This document shows, piece by piece, positions 19,678 to 27,508 of a stretch of DNA of 64,000 nt. Position 1 is the first letter of the stretch. Each line of letters starts with the position of its first letter. Both the position numbers and the translations under genes were made by a program. Under the pieces are notes generated by a model. It was not told the DNA's origin. It saw only the letters and a list, made by a program, of their open reading frames with translations, and did no database searches. Origin of the DNA: SAR86 cluster bacterium (lineage in GTDB: Bacteria; Pseudomonadota; Gammaproteobacteria; Magnimaribacterales; TMED112); the NCBI GenBank assembly GCA_023703535.1, contig CP097967.1, forward strand, positions 222,001 through 286,000, in the 5' to 3' direction.

Positions 19678-21741
19678 ATGGACGTATCAGTAAAAAAACT
19701 ATCAGAAATTTTAAAGATTGATCCAGAAATTCTTCTTGAAAAAATGATTAGTGCTGGACTAAAACAAAAAAGTATTGATGATCTCGTTTCGAATGAAGAT
19801 AAACAAAAGTTACTCTCATTTATAAGAAATTCAAAAGACTCTAATTCCACTTTAAAGATTGAGAGCCCCTCACAACCAGTTGCACCAAAAAAAGTCCAAA
19901 ATAAAACTAGCCAAACTTCAAAACAAAAAACTCCAGTTAAAGAGGGACACAAAAAAGATGAAGCTGTAGTTGATGCAAAGAAATCGGTAAATATCAATGG
20001 GTCCATAAAGGTAAATGACTTATCTAGAAAATTAAATAAAAGAGGGAATGAGGTTGTTAAGAAACTCATGGAGCTTGGGGAGATGGCTAGTCTAAATGAT
20101 GAGATAGATCAGGAAACTGCAGTATTAGTCTCAGAAGAATTTGGATTTCAAGTAAATTATCAGGCAGAGCAAAGTTTGAAGCAGGAAGAAATTGAATATC
20201 CAAAACCTAATTTAAATTTTTCAGATGATGATAAACCAACAAAAAGGCATCCTGTTGTTACAGTTATGGGACATGTTGATCATGGGAAAACCTCACTTCT
20301 TGATTCAATTAAATCAACAAATGTTGTAGATGGAGAGTCAGGAGGAATTACTCAACATATCGCTGCATATGAAGTAAAAACAAAATCAGGAAAGATAACT
20401 TTTATTGATACTCCAGGCCATGAGGCATTTACTTCCATGAGGGCCCGAGGTGCAAATACAACAGATATTGTGATTTTAGTTGTTGCTGCAAATGATAGTG
20501 TTATGCCACAAACCGAAGAGGCAATAAATCACGCCAAAGCTGCAGAGGTTCCAATTATTGTTGCGATTAATAAAGTTGATTTAGATGGTGCAGACATTGA
20601 GAAAGTAAAAGGTGATCTTGCCAAACATGAATTAGTCTCTGAAGAATGGGGTGGAAAAAATCAAATGTTGCCTGTATCTGCATTAAAATCTCAAGGAATA
20701 GATAAGCTGCTCGAAGCAATCGAGCTTGAGGCAGATGTTTTAGAGCTTAAAGCACCTAATAAAGGCAACGCAACCGGAACAATACTAGAGTCAGAAGTAG
20801 ATAAGTTTAAAGGGCCATTAGGTACTTTTTTAGTTCAAAAAGGAACATTGAAAGTAGGAGATATTATTGTTGCAGGAGAGGTAAAAGGAAAAATTAAATC
20901 TCTTGTAGATAGTAATGGAAATAGTATTAAAGAAGCTGGACCCTCAACACCTGTTGAAGTTCTAGGTATGGAAGATTGTGTTTCAGCTGGTGAAATTTTC
21001 TATGTAATGAGTTCTGAAAAAGATGCAAAGTCATTATTGAGCGAACGAGAAGATTTTTTAAGAGAGAAAAAAGATAAAAAAGTTATGACTTCTGAATCTG
21101 CATTTCAAATGCTGGACCAAGAAAAAATTAACAAAATGCGAATTATTATAAAATCAGATGTTGCTGGAACGTCTGAAGCCATTGTTCATTCTTTAACTAA
21201 ATTAGGAAATGATGAAGTTGAGGTAGATGTTGTCTTTAGTGGTGTGGGTGGCATTACTGAATCCGACGTAAATTTAGCAGCAACAACAAATTCTAAAGTT
21301 GTTGGTTTTAATGTCAGATCAGATAACAATGCAAAAAAAGTTTCTGAAGATCTAGGAATAGAGATTAGTTATTACAGTGTTATTTACGACCTTATAGAAG
21401 ATGTAAAAAGATTATTATCAGGATTATTGGAACCAATTTTTTCAGAGAAAATATTAGGCTTAGCTCAAGTCAAAGAAGTTTTTAAATCATCAGAATTTGG
21501 AATGGTTGCTGGTTGCATAGTTACTGAGGGTTCAGTAAAAAGAGAAAAACACGTAAGAGTTTTAAGAGACAATGTAGTTATACATGAAGGTGAGCTCGAT
21601 TCTCTCAGAAGAGTAAAAGATGATGTAAAAGAAGTTCAAAATGGTACAGAATGTGGAATTGGCATAAAGAATTATACCGATATCAAACCTGGAGATATTA
21701 TCGAAAATTTTGAACAGAAAGAAGAAAAAAGAAGTCTTTAA
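19678..21741 (+). CDS. infB: Translation initiation factor IF-2
   Basis: GTPase that brings fMet-tRNA to the 30S subunit and promotes subunit joining. ATG 19678 is chosen because it has gagagg 6 bases upstream; a TTG directly before it is less likely. The protein has 687 residues, far shorter than E. coli IF2-alpha (890), because the charged linker region (about 60-115) is reduced. The N-terminal IF2_N fold is [15 protein letters not shown]1 is GHVDHGKT (198-205), G3 is DTPGHEAF and G4 is NKVD. The C-terminal domain that binds fMet-tRNA is present ([19 protein letters not shown]). Confidence 0.97.
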   Translation: MDVSVKKLSEILKIDPEILLEKMISAGLKQKSIDDLVSNEDKQKLLSFIRNSKDSNSTLKIESPSQPVAPKKVQNKTSQTSKQKTPVKEGHKKDEAVVDAKKSVNINGSIKVNDLSRKLNKRGNEVVKKLMELGEMASLNDEIDQETAVLVSEEFGFQVNYQAEQSLKQEEIEYPKPNLNFSDDDKPTKRHPVVTVMGHVDHGKTSLLDSIKSTNVVDGESGGITQHIAAYEVKTKSGKITFIDTPGHEAFTSMRARGANTTDIVILVVAANDSVMPQTEEAINHAKAAEVPIIVAINKVDLDGADIEKVKGDLAKHELVSEEWGGKNQMLPVSALKSQGIDKLLEAIELEADVLELKAPNKGNATGTILESEVDKFKGPLGTFLVQKGTLKVGDIIVAGEVKGKIKSLVDSNGNSIKEAGPSTPVEVLGMEDCVSAGEIFYVMSSEKDAKSLLSEREDFLREKKDKKVMTSESAFQMLDQEKINKMRIIIKSDVAGTSEAIVHSLTKLGNDEVEVDVVFSGVGGITESDVNLAATTNSKVVGFNVRSDNNAKKVSEDLGIEISYYSVIYDLIEDVKRLLSGLLEPIFSEKILGLAQVKEVFKSSEFGMVAGCIVTEGSVKREKHVRVLRDNVVIHEGELDSLRRVKDDVKEVQNGTECGIGIKNYTDIKPGDIIENFEQKEEKRSL

Positions 21742-21743
21742 TC

Positions 21744-22082
21744 ATGGAGAAAGATAGAATTATTAGGGTTAGCGATAATCTAAAAAAAGAAATTGCTTTT
21801 GAAATCCAGAACTCCGACTTAAAAGAAACTTGTGGGTTCTTTAGTATAAATCATGTTGAAACTGCTAGAGATTTATCTAGTGCAAAAGTTTTTTTTTCAA
21901 CTATTAATTCACCAATGAAAAAAAGTGAATTAGTCCATTACCTTAACGAAAACGCATGGAAGCTTAGAAAATCACTTGCACAAAAACTTCATTTAAAGAA
22001 AATGCCTTCGCTTAGGTTTTTTTATGATGAGCATTCAGAAAAAGTAAGAAATATTGACTCCTTGATAGATAATCTAGATTAG
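21744..22082 (+). CDS. rbfA: 30S ribosome-binding factor RbfA
   Basis: Cold-shock-associated factor binding free 30S subunits during late 16S rRNA processing. The 112-residue protein has a KH-like fold with family segments DNLKKEIAFEIQ, ARDLSSAKVFFS, LNENAWKLRKSLAQKL and MPSLRFFYDEHSEKVRNID. It starts 2 bases after infB and shares its last base with the GTG start of truB, in the standard nusA-infB-rbfA-truB-rpsO-pnp order. Confidence 0.93.
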   Translation: MEKDRIIRVSDNLKKEIAFEIQNSDLKETCGFFSINHVETARDLSSAKVFFSTINSPMKKSELVHYLNENAWKLRKSLAQKLHLKKMPSLRFFYDEHSEKVRNIDSLIDNLD

Positions 22083-22957
22083 TGAGTGTTTTAATTTTAA
22101 ATAAACCCAAAGGCCTAACCTCTTTTCAGGCTGTACTTCAAGTTAAAAAGTTGCTTAACTTAAAAAAAGCAGGACACTCTGGCACATTAGATCCCTTGGC
22201 AACAGGGCTGCTACCTATTTTTTTTGATGAATCAACTTCTTTTATAAAATTTCTCTCGAATGAAAATAAAGAATATATTGCTTCCTTTGTTTTCGATATT
22301 AGCTCTAATACAGAAGATATAACTGGTTCAATTCAGTACCACAATAATTCGAAAGAAATTGATAAAAATACATTTGTTAAGACTCTTGAATTATTTAAAG
22401 GAAAAAGCACACAAACTCCTCCCAAGTTTTCTGCAAAAAAAGTTAATGGTGTTCCAATGTATAAGCTTGCAAGAGCTGGAAAAGAATTTGAAGTAAAACC
22501 TCAAAATATAGAAATATTTAATTTAGAACTCATAGATTACAACTATCCAAAATTTACTTTTAAAACACTTGTAAGCAAAGGAACTTATATAAGAACTTTG
22601 GGAGTGGATATAGCAAAGAAATTAGGCAAATTTTGTTGTTTAACTGATTTACAAAGAACTAGAATAGGGGCAATAAAACTTAAAGAATCTATCGACATAA
22701 ACACTCTCAAAAGTTTGGACAATGTATCTAAAATGAAGTATGTTAAGCGGATTGAAGAAATATTAAGGAAATTCCCTAAGGTAAGTTTAAGTTCTTCTGA
22801 GGTAAAAAAATTTCAAAATGGTTCTTTTGTAAGGGTTGAAAACCAAAAAATGCATAATGAATGTTTTGTTTTTTTTAAAGATGAACTCATGGGATACGGA
22901 CTTATAGATGAAAATAAAAATTTGCATCCAAAAAGGGTAATAAATAGGAGAAATTAA
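22082..22957 (+). CDS. truB: tRNA pseudouridine(55) synthase TruB
   Basis: Makes pseudouridine 55 in the T loop of tRNAs. It has 291 residues. The catalytic Asp is in the loop KAGHSGTLDPLATGLLPI near residue 40. KPKGLTSFQAV at the start and RAGKEFEVKPQNIEI plus VSKGTYIRTLGVDIA are family motifs, and a C-terminal PUA-like region follows. GTG 22082 is the start and shares one base with the rbfA stop. The stop overlaps the rpsO ATG by one base. Confidence 0.95.
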   Translation: MSVLILNKPKGLTSFQAVLQVKKLLNLKKAGHSGTLDPLATGLLPIFFDESTSFIKFLSNENKEYIASFVFDISSNTEDITGSIQYHNNSKEIDKNTFVKTLELFKGKSTQTPPKFSAKKVNGVPMYKLARAGKEFEVKPQNIEIFNLELIDYNYPKFTFKTLVSKGTYIRTLGVDIAKKLGKFCCLTDLQRTRIGAIKLKESIDINTLKSLDNVSKMKYVKRIEEILRKFPKVSLSSSEVKKFQNGSFVRVENQKMHNECFVFFKDELMGYGLIDENKNLHPKRVINRRN

Positions 22958-23226
22958 TGAGCTTAGCTAAAGACGAAAAAGCAAAGATAGTTAAGAAATT
23001 TGGAAAGAGTGCTAAAGATACTGGTTCAACTGCAACGCAAGTAGCTTTGTTAACAAAAAGAATTGAAGAGCTTCAAAGTCATTTCAAAAAACATAACAAA
23101 GACAATCATTCAAAGACAGGTTTATTAAGAATCGTAAGCGATAGAAAAAAGTTACTCACTTACTTAAAGAGAAAAGATTTAAGTACCTATGAGAAATTAG
23201 TTAAAGATCTCAAAATAAGAAATTAA
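22957..23226 (+). CDS. rpsO: 30S ribosomal protein S15
   Basis: Primary 16S rRNA-binding protein of the small-subunit platform. The 89 residues exactly match the E. coli length. Motifs include GSTATQVALLTKRIEELQSH, KDNHSKTGLLRIVSDRKKLL and YLKRKDLSTYEKLVKDLKIR. The ATG overlaps the truB stop by one base, so the S15 autoregulatory pseudoknot known from the E. coli truB-rpsO gap has no intergenic space to occupy. pnp follows after 2 bases. Confidence 0.97.
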   Translation: MSLAKDEKAKIVKKFGKSAKDTGSTATQVALLTKRIEELQSHFKKHNKDNHSKTGLLRIVSDRKKLLTYLKRKDLSTYEKLVKDLKIRN

Positions 23227-23228
23227 TT

Positions 23229-25286
23229 ATGAATAAATATGTAAAAAAAGAGATCCAATTTGGATCAAAAACTCTCGTTATAGAAACCGGGAAGATTGCT
23301 AGACAAGCTACTTCAGTAGTAGCTACCATGGGTGGAACTGTAGTTCTATGTTCAATAGTTACAAAAAAAGCAGCTGAAAAAAGGGATTTTTTTCCTCTGA
23401 GTGTTCATTATCTTGAAAAGACTTATGCTGCAGGAAAAATACCTGGAGGCTATTTCAAAAGAGAAGCTAGACCAACTGAATATGAAACTCTAACTTCTAG
23501 ATTGATTGATAGACCTTTAAGACCTTTATTTCCAGATTTTTATAGTGATGAAGTGCAAGTCAATTGTTTACTTCTGTCATTAGATAAGTCGAATCCTTCC
23601 GATATAGTAGCAATGCTTGCAGCTTCTGCGGCAATGTCTATTGCTGATGTTCCATTCAATGGGCCAATTGGTGGAGCAAGAGTTGGGTTAATTAATGATG
23701 AATATGTTCTAAACCCTGCAATAGATGAGATGGTTGATTCAGATCTCGATATGGTTGTAGCAGGCTCTGAAAAAGCAGTATTAATGGTTGAATCAGATGC
23801 AAATGAGTTATCTGAGGACTTAATGATAGGAGGTATACTTTTTGCTCATCAAGAAATGCAAAGCGTCATTAAAGGAATTAAAGATTTTTCCAATGAAGTA
23901 CTTCCTGAAAGAACTAAATATGAGAATGAAAATCTTGAGTCAGAAAAAAAAGTTTTCGATGAAATTAAAAATAAATTTGGAGATGATATTAAAGATGCAT
24001 TTAGCACAACAGACAAAAAAGCTAGAGGTGAGAAAATATCTACAGTCAGAGAGAAATTACTAGATGGTGTTGATGAGGAAAATAGCGCAGAGCACTTAAA
24101 ACAATTTAAAGAAGTAGAAAAAGATATAGTGAGAAATAATGTCCTTCTAGATAAAGCAAGAATCGATGGAAGGGCTATGAATGAAGTTAGAGATATCAAT
24201 ATTGAATTAAATTTTTTACCTTCTGTGCATGGTTCAGCTTTATTTACAAGGGGTGAAACACAAGCCATAGTTACAACTACTTTAGGAGCTACTAAAGAAG
24301 TACAAATAGTGGATGCACTAGTTGGGGAATATAAGGATAATTTTATGCTTCACTATAATTTTCCTTCTTATAGCGTTGGTGAAGTTGGGATGCCAATGGG
24401 TCCGAAAAGAAGAGAAATCGGACATGGCGCGTTAGCTAAAAGATCCCTTAAACCTTTTGTGCCAACCCTTAATGAATTTCCATATTCAATTAGAGTGGTA
24501 AGTGATATTACAGAATCAAATGGATCGAGTTCAATGGCTTCAGTTTGTGGTGGTAGTTTATCAATGATGGCAGCTGGAGTGCCTATTAAAGAAAATATTG
24601 CTGGAGTGGCAATGGGATTAATTAAAGATAATGAAAAATTTGAAATTTTAACTGACATTTTAGGAGACGAGGATCACCTTGGCGATATGGATTTCAAAGT
24701 GGCTGGTTCTAAATCGGGAGTTACAGGTTTACAAATGGATATAAAGATCGAGGGCATAAATGAAGAGATTCTTGAAAAAGCTTTATCTCAAGCAAAAGAA
24801 GCAAGATTGCATATCTTAAAGATAATGGATGAAGCAATTTCAAAACCAAATGATTTATCTAGTTTAGCGCCATGTTTTGAAAAGTTAGTAATAGATAAAG
24901 AAAAAGTTAAGGTCGTAATTGGAAAAGGTGGTTCAACAATCAAAGGATTGCAAGAAGAGTTCGGCACAACAATTGAATTGCAAGATGACGGAAATGTAAG
25001 CATTTTTGGTGATTCAAAAGATAAAGTAAATCAGACTAAAGCCAAAATAGAGCTTATATGTGCTGAGCCTGAAGAAGGAAAGGAGTATGATGGAGTAGTT
25101 GCAAAAGTTGTAGAATTTGGAGCCTTTGTAACGTTTTTGCCTGGCAAGGATGGCCTCTTACATATTTCACAAATAAAGCAAGACTTCGAACATTTAACTG
25201 ACGTTATTAACGAGGGTGACAAGATCAGAGTTAAGATAACCGAAGTTGGAAGGCAAGGCAGAATAAAGCTTGAGCTTGTAGATTAA
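23229..25286 (+). CDS. pnp: Polyribonucleotide nucleotidyltransferase (PNPase)
   Basis: Phosphorolytic 3'-5' exoribonuclease and core of the RNA degradosome. The 685 residues are slightly shorter than the E. coli 711. Two RNase PH domains are visible: the first with GKIPGGYFKREARPTEYETL, the second (catalytic) with FTRGETQAIVTTTLG and GDEDHLGDMDFKVAG. The linker alpha domain lies at about 215-300. The KH domain (KVVIGKGGSTIKGLQEEFG) and S1 domain (YDGVVAKVVEFGAFVTFLPG) end the protein. Only 2 bases separate it from rpsO, so the RNase III-processed leader of E. coli pnp is absent. Its 3' end overlaps the opposite gene by 4 bases. Confidence 0.97.
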   Translation: MNKYVKKEIQFGSKTLVIETGKIARQATSVVATMGGTVVLCSIVTKKAAEKRDFFPLSVHYLEKTYAAGKIPGGYFKREARPTEYETLTSRLIDRPLRPLFPDFYSDEVQVNCLLLSLDKSNPSDIVAMLAASAAMSIADVPFNGPIGGARVGLINDEYVLNPAIDEMVDSDLDMVVAGSEKAVLMVESDANELSEDLMIGGILFAHQEMQSVIKGIKDFSNEVLPERTKYENENLESEKKVFDEIKNKFGDDIKDAFSTTDKKARGEKISTVREKLLDGVDEENSAEHLKQFKEVEKDIVRNNVLLDKARIDGRAMNEVRDINIELNFLPSVHGSALFTRGETQAIVTTTLGATKEVQIVDALVGEYKDNFMLHYNFPSYSVGEVGMPMGPKRREIGHGALAKRSLKPFVPTLNEFPYSIRVVSDITESNGSSSMASVCGGSLSMMAAGVPIKENIAGVAMGLIKDNEKFEILTDILGDEDHLGDMDFKVAGSKSGVTGLQMDIKIEGINEEILEKALSQAKEARLHILKIMDEAISKPNDLSSLAPCFEKLVIDKEKVKVVIGKGGSTIKGLQEEFGTTIELQDDGNVSIFGDSKDKVNQTKAKIELICAEPEEGKEYDGVVAKVVEFGAFVTFLPGKDGLLHISQIKQDFEHLTDVINEGDKIRVKITEVGRQGRIKLELVD

Positions 25287-26182
25287 AATAATTCGGAAAG
25301 CATGCATCGTGCAGAACCTCCGCCATACTTTTCTATTGTTGCTAAATCAGAGTGAATAATTTTTTTGTAGTGTTTTAAAAGTATATCTTTTTGTTCAGCA
25401 TCCAATGCAAAATAAGCTCTAGATGACATTGCAAGCATTAAGTTTCCATTTTCCCCTTCAACCTCTAATGAATTACCACAAAAATCAAGAATTTGGTCTG
25501 CAGTAATTTCTAAAACTTTATGATTTAAAGAAACTTTTTTCTTTACTCTATCTCTATCCTTTTCATCAATAACATCAAAACTAATTCCTATTATTTCTGT
25601 ACCTACATACATAAGAACATCTGTATGATAAATATCAGAACCAGTATGACTTACTGTTTTAAATGAACATAAATCATATTTATTTTTTTCGCACCATTCA
25701 TTTAGAAATTTTTCATTGGTCCTTGGAGAAGGTGTTGCATAGACAATTCTATTTACTCTATCAAAAACCATGCTGCTGGTTGATTCTAAAAAAATATCTT
25801 CAAGTTCAAGGTAACCATAATCATTCTGAATTTTGTAAATTTCACATAACTCATTAATCATTTCTGGTGTTTTTTCTTTTCTTCTATTTTCAGCATTCAT
25901 TGGAAATATTTGCATAGTTTTATCTTCAAAAGTAGTAAACCAATTCGGAAAAATGTGATCCGGACAACCCTCTATCCCTTTAAGGCAAAGAATCTCAACT
26001 CCATTTTTTTCAAGATTATTTTTAAAGTTATGAAATTCTATTAAAGCCTTATCAAGAATTAGTTGTTTTTCATCATTCGCACTTTTCATTTGATAGTGAT
26101 TCGAGCCCTCAGTTTGTGGGTTTGAATAAAATTCTCTTGGCTCAACCATGAAGATTTTATTTGAAGATTGTTTAGCTGACAT
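25283..26182 (-). CDS. ctlX: CtlX-like citrulline hydrolase (arginine deiminase/amidinotransferase superfamily)
   Basis: A 299-residue guanidino-group-modifying enzyme relative, best matching the CtlX citrulline-utilisation hydrolase family. Landmarks are the N-terminal MVEPREFYSNPQTEGSN, the catalytic His in SHTGSDIYHTDVLM and the catalytic Cys293 in GGGSARCMLSE, the usual C-terminal position in this fold. It is divergent from an ornithine aminotransferase gene with 42 bases between starts. This suggests citrulline to ornithine, then glutamate semialdehyde. The substrate is inferred; arginine deiminase or dimethylarginine hydrolase activity is not excluded, although the pairing favours citrulline. 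It is tail-to-tail with pnp with a 4-base overlap. Confidence 0.75.
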   Translation of the reverse strand: MSAKQSSNKIFMVEPREFYSNPQTEGSNHYQMKSANDEKQLILDKALIEFHNFKNNLEKNGVEILCLKGIEGCPDHIFPNWFTTFEDKTMQIFPMNAENRRKEKTPEMINELCEIYKIQNDYGYLELEDIFLESTSSMVFDRVNRIVYATPSPRTNEKFLNEWCEKNKYDLCSFKTVSHTGSDIYHTDVLMYVGTEIIGISFDVIDEKDRDRVKKKVSLNHKVLEITADQILDFCGNSLEVEGENGNLMLAMSSRAYFALDAEQKDILLKHYKKIIHSDLATIEKYGGGSARCMLSELF

Positions 26183-26224
26183 TTTTACTTTAAGTGTTCA
26201 ATATTCTTTATTAGAATATGCTCA

Positions 26225-27508
26225 GTGCTTGATAATATTCAAAAAAGTTACATAAAGAAAGAGTCTATTTACGGCCCTGATAACTATAAACCTCTTCCGG
26301 TTGTTCTTTCAAAAGCTAAAGGCGTTTGGGTCTGGGACGTGAACGATGAAAAGTACATAGATATGATGTCAGGTTACTCGGCTGTAAGTCATGGACATGC
26401 ACACCCTGAGCTATTGCGTGTTTTTCATGAGCAGTCTAGTCGGCTTTCATTAACTTCAAGAGCTTTTTATACAGATACTCTAGGCCCTTACCTTGAAACT
26501 ATAACTAAAATGACAGGATTTGAAATGTGTTTGCCAATGAATTCTGGAGCAGAAGCCGTTGAAACAGCTATTAAGGCTTCAAGAAGATGGGCTTATCGAA
26601 CTAAAAAAGTTAAGCCTGGTAAAGCCGAGATAATTGTTGCCGACGGAAATTTTCACGGCAGAACAACGACTATAATAAGTTTTTCTAGTGATGAAAATTC
26701 TAAAGATGATTTTGGCCCTCACACACCTGGTTTTGTCAGTGTTAAATATGGCTGCTCTAAATCTTTGGAAGCTGCAATTAATGAAAATACTGCTGCAGTT
26801 TTAATTGAACCTATACAGGGTGAGGGTGGAATTATTGTTCCTCCTGAAAACTATTTAAAAGAGGTTCGTGATATTTGCACTAAAAAAAATGTACTAATGC
26901 TGTTAGATGAAATTCAATCTGGTTTGGGCAGAACGGGAAAACTTTTTGCTTACCAACACTCTTGTGGAAATTGTTCTTGTGATGTTGGATGCAAACCTAA
27001 CCAACCTCAAGAGTCAAAACCTGATGGTTTAATACTAGGTAAGGCATTAGGAGGTGGTTTTATGCCTGTATCCTGCTTCCTTTCTTCGAAAGAAGTGATG
27101 CAGTGGATGAATCCTGGTTCTCATGGCTCTACGTTCGGAGGAAATCCGTTAGCTGCGGCTATTGCAAAAAGATCAATTGAATTACTAGATGAAGATAAAC
27201 TAATAGAGAACAGCAAGGTCATGGGAGAGTATTTTAAAAAATCACTAATTGATATGAATTCAAAGATTATCAAAGAAGTAAGAGGAAAGGGGCTTTGGCT
27301 TGGAGTTGAAATAGATCCGAAATATATTTCTGGAAAAGATTTATCAAAATTATGTTTAGAAAATGGAATATTGTGTAAAGAAACACATGAAACTACCATC
27401 AGATATGCACCCCCTTTAACTATTTCAAAAAAAGAACTTGATTGGGCTATTAAAAAAATAAAATCTGTATTTGAGGAAGTTGAAAAAAAGCTGCCTAAGA
27501 CAAAATGA
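26225..27508 (+). CDS. rocD: Ornithine aminotransferase with cysteine-rich insertion
   Basis: Class III PLP-dependent aminotransferase, most like ornithine delta-aminotransferase, which makes glutamate semialdehyde. It has 427 residues from GTG 26225. Family signatures include the N-terminal NYKPLPVVLSKAKGVWVWDV, MNSGAEAVETAIKASRRWAY, LIEPIQGEGGI, LMLLDEIQSGLGRTG and PLP Lys273 in LGKALGGG. Between GRTGKLFAYQH and KPDGLI there is an insertion of roughly 20 residues carrying Cys247, Cys250, Cys252 and Cys256 (C-x2-C-x-C-x3-C), not present in ordinary ornithine aminotransferases. The stop overlaps the protease gene by 4 bases. Confidence 0.88.
   Translation: MLDNIQKSYIKKESIYGPDNYKPLPVVLSKAKGVWVWDVNDEKYIDMMSGYSAVSHGHAHPELLRVFHEQSSRLSLTSRAFYTDTLGPYLETITKMTGFEMCLPMNSGAEAVETAIKASRRWAYRTKKVKPGKAEIIVADGNFHGRTTTIISFSSDENSKDDFGPHTPGFVSVKYGCSKSLEAAINENTAAVLIEPIQGEGGIIVPPENYLKEVRDICTKKNVLMLLDEIQSGLGRTGKLFAYQHSCGNCSCDVGCKPNQPQESKPDGLILGKALGGGFMPVSCFLSSKEVMQWMNPGSHGSTFGGNPLAAAIAKRSIELLDEDKLIENSKVMGEYFKKSLIDMNSKIIKEVRGKGLWLGVEIDPKYISGKDLSKLCLENGILCKETHETTIRYAPPLTISKKELDWAIKKIKSVFEEVEKKLPKTK

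Noticed and set aside
24368-24658. Open frame antisense to pnp
   Set aside because: It is one of several antisense frames caused by codon bias in a long conserved gene.
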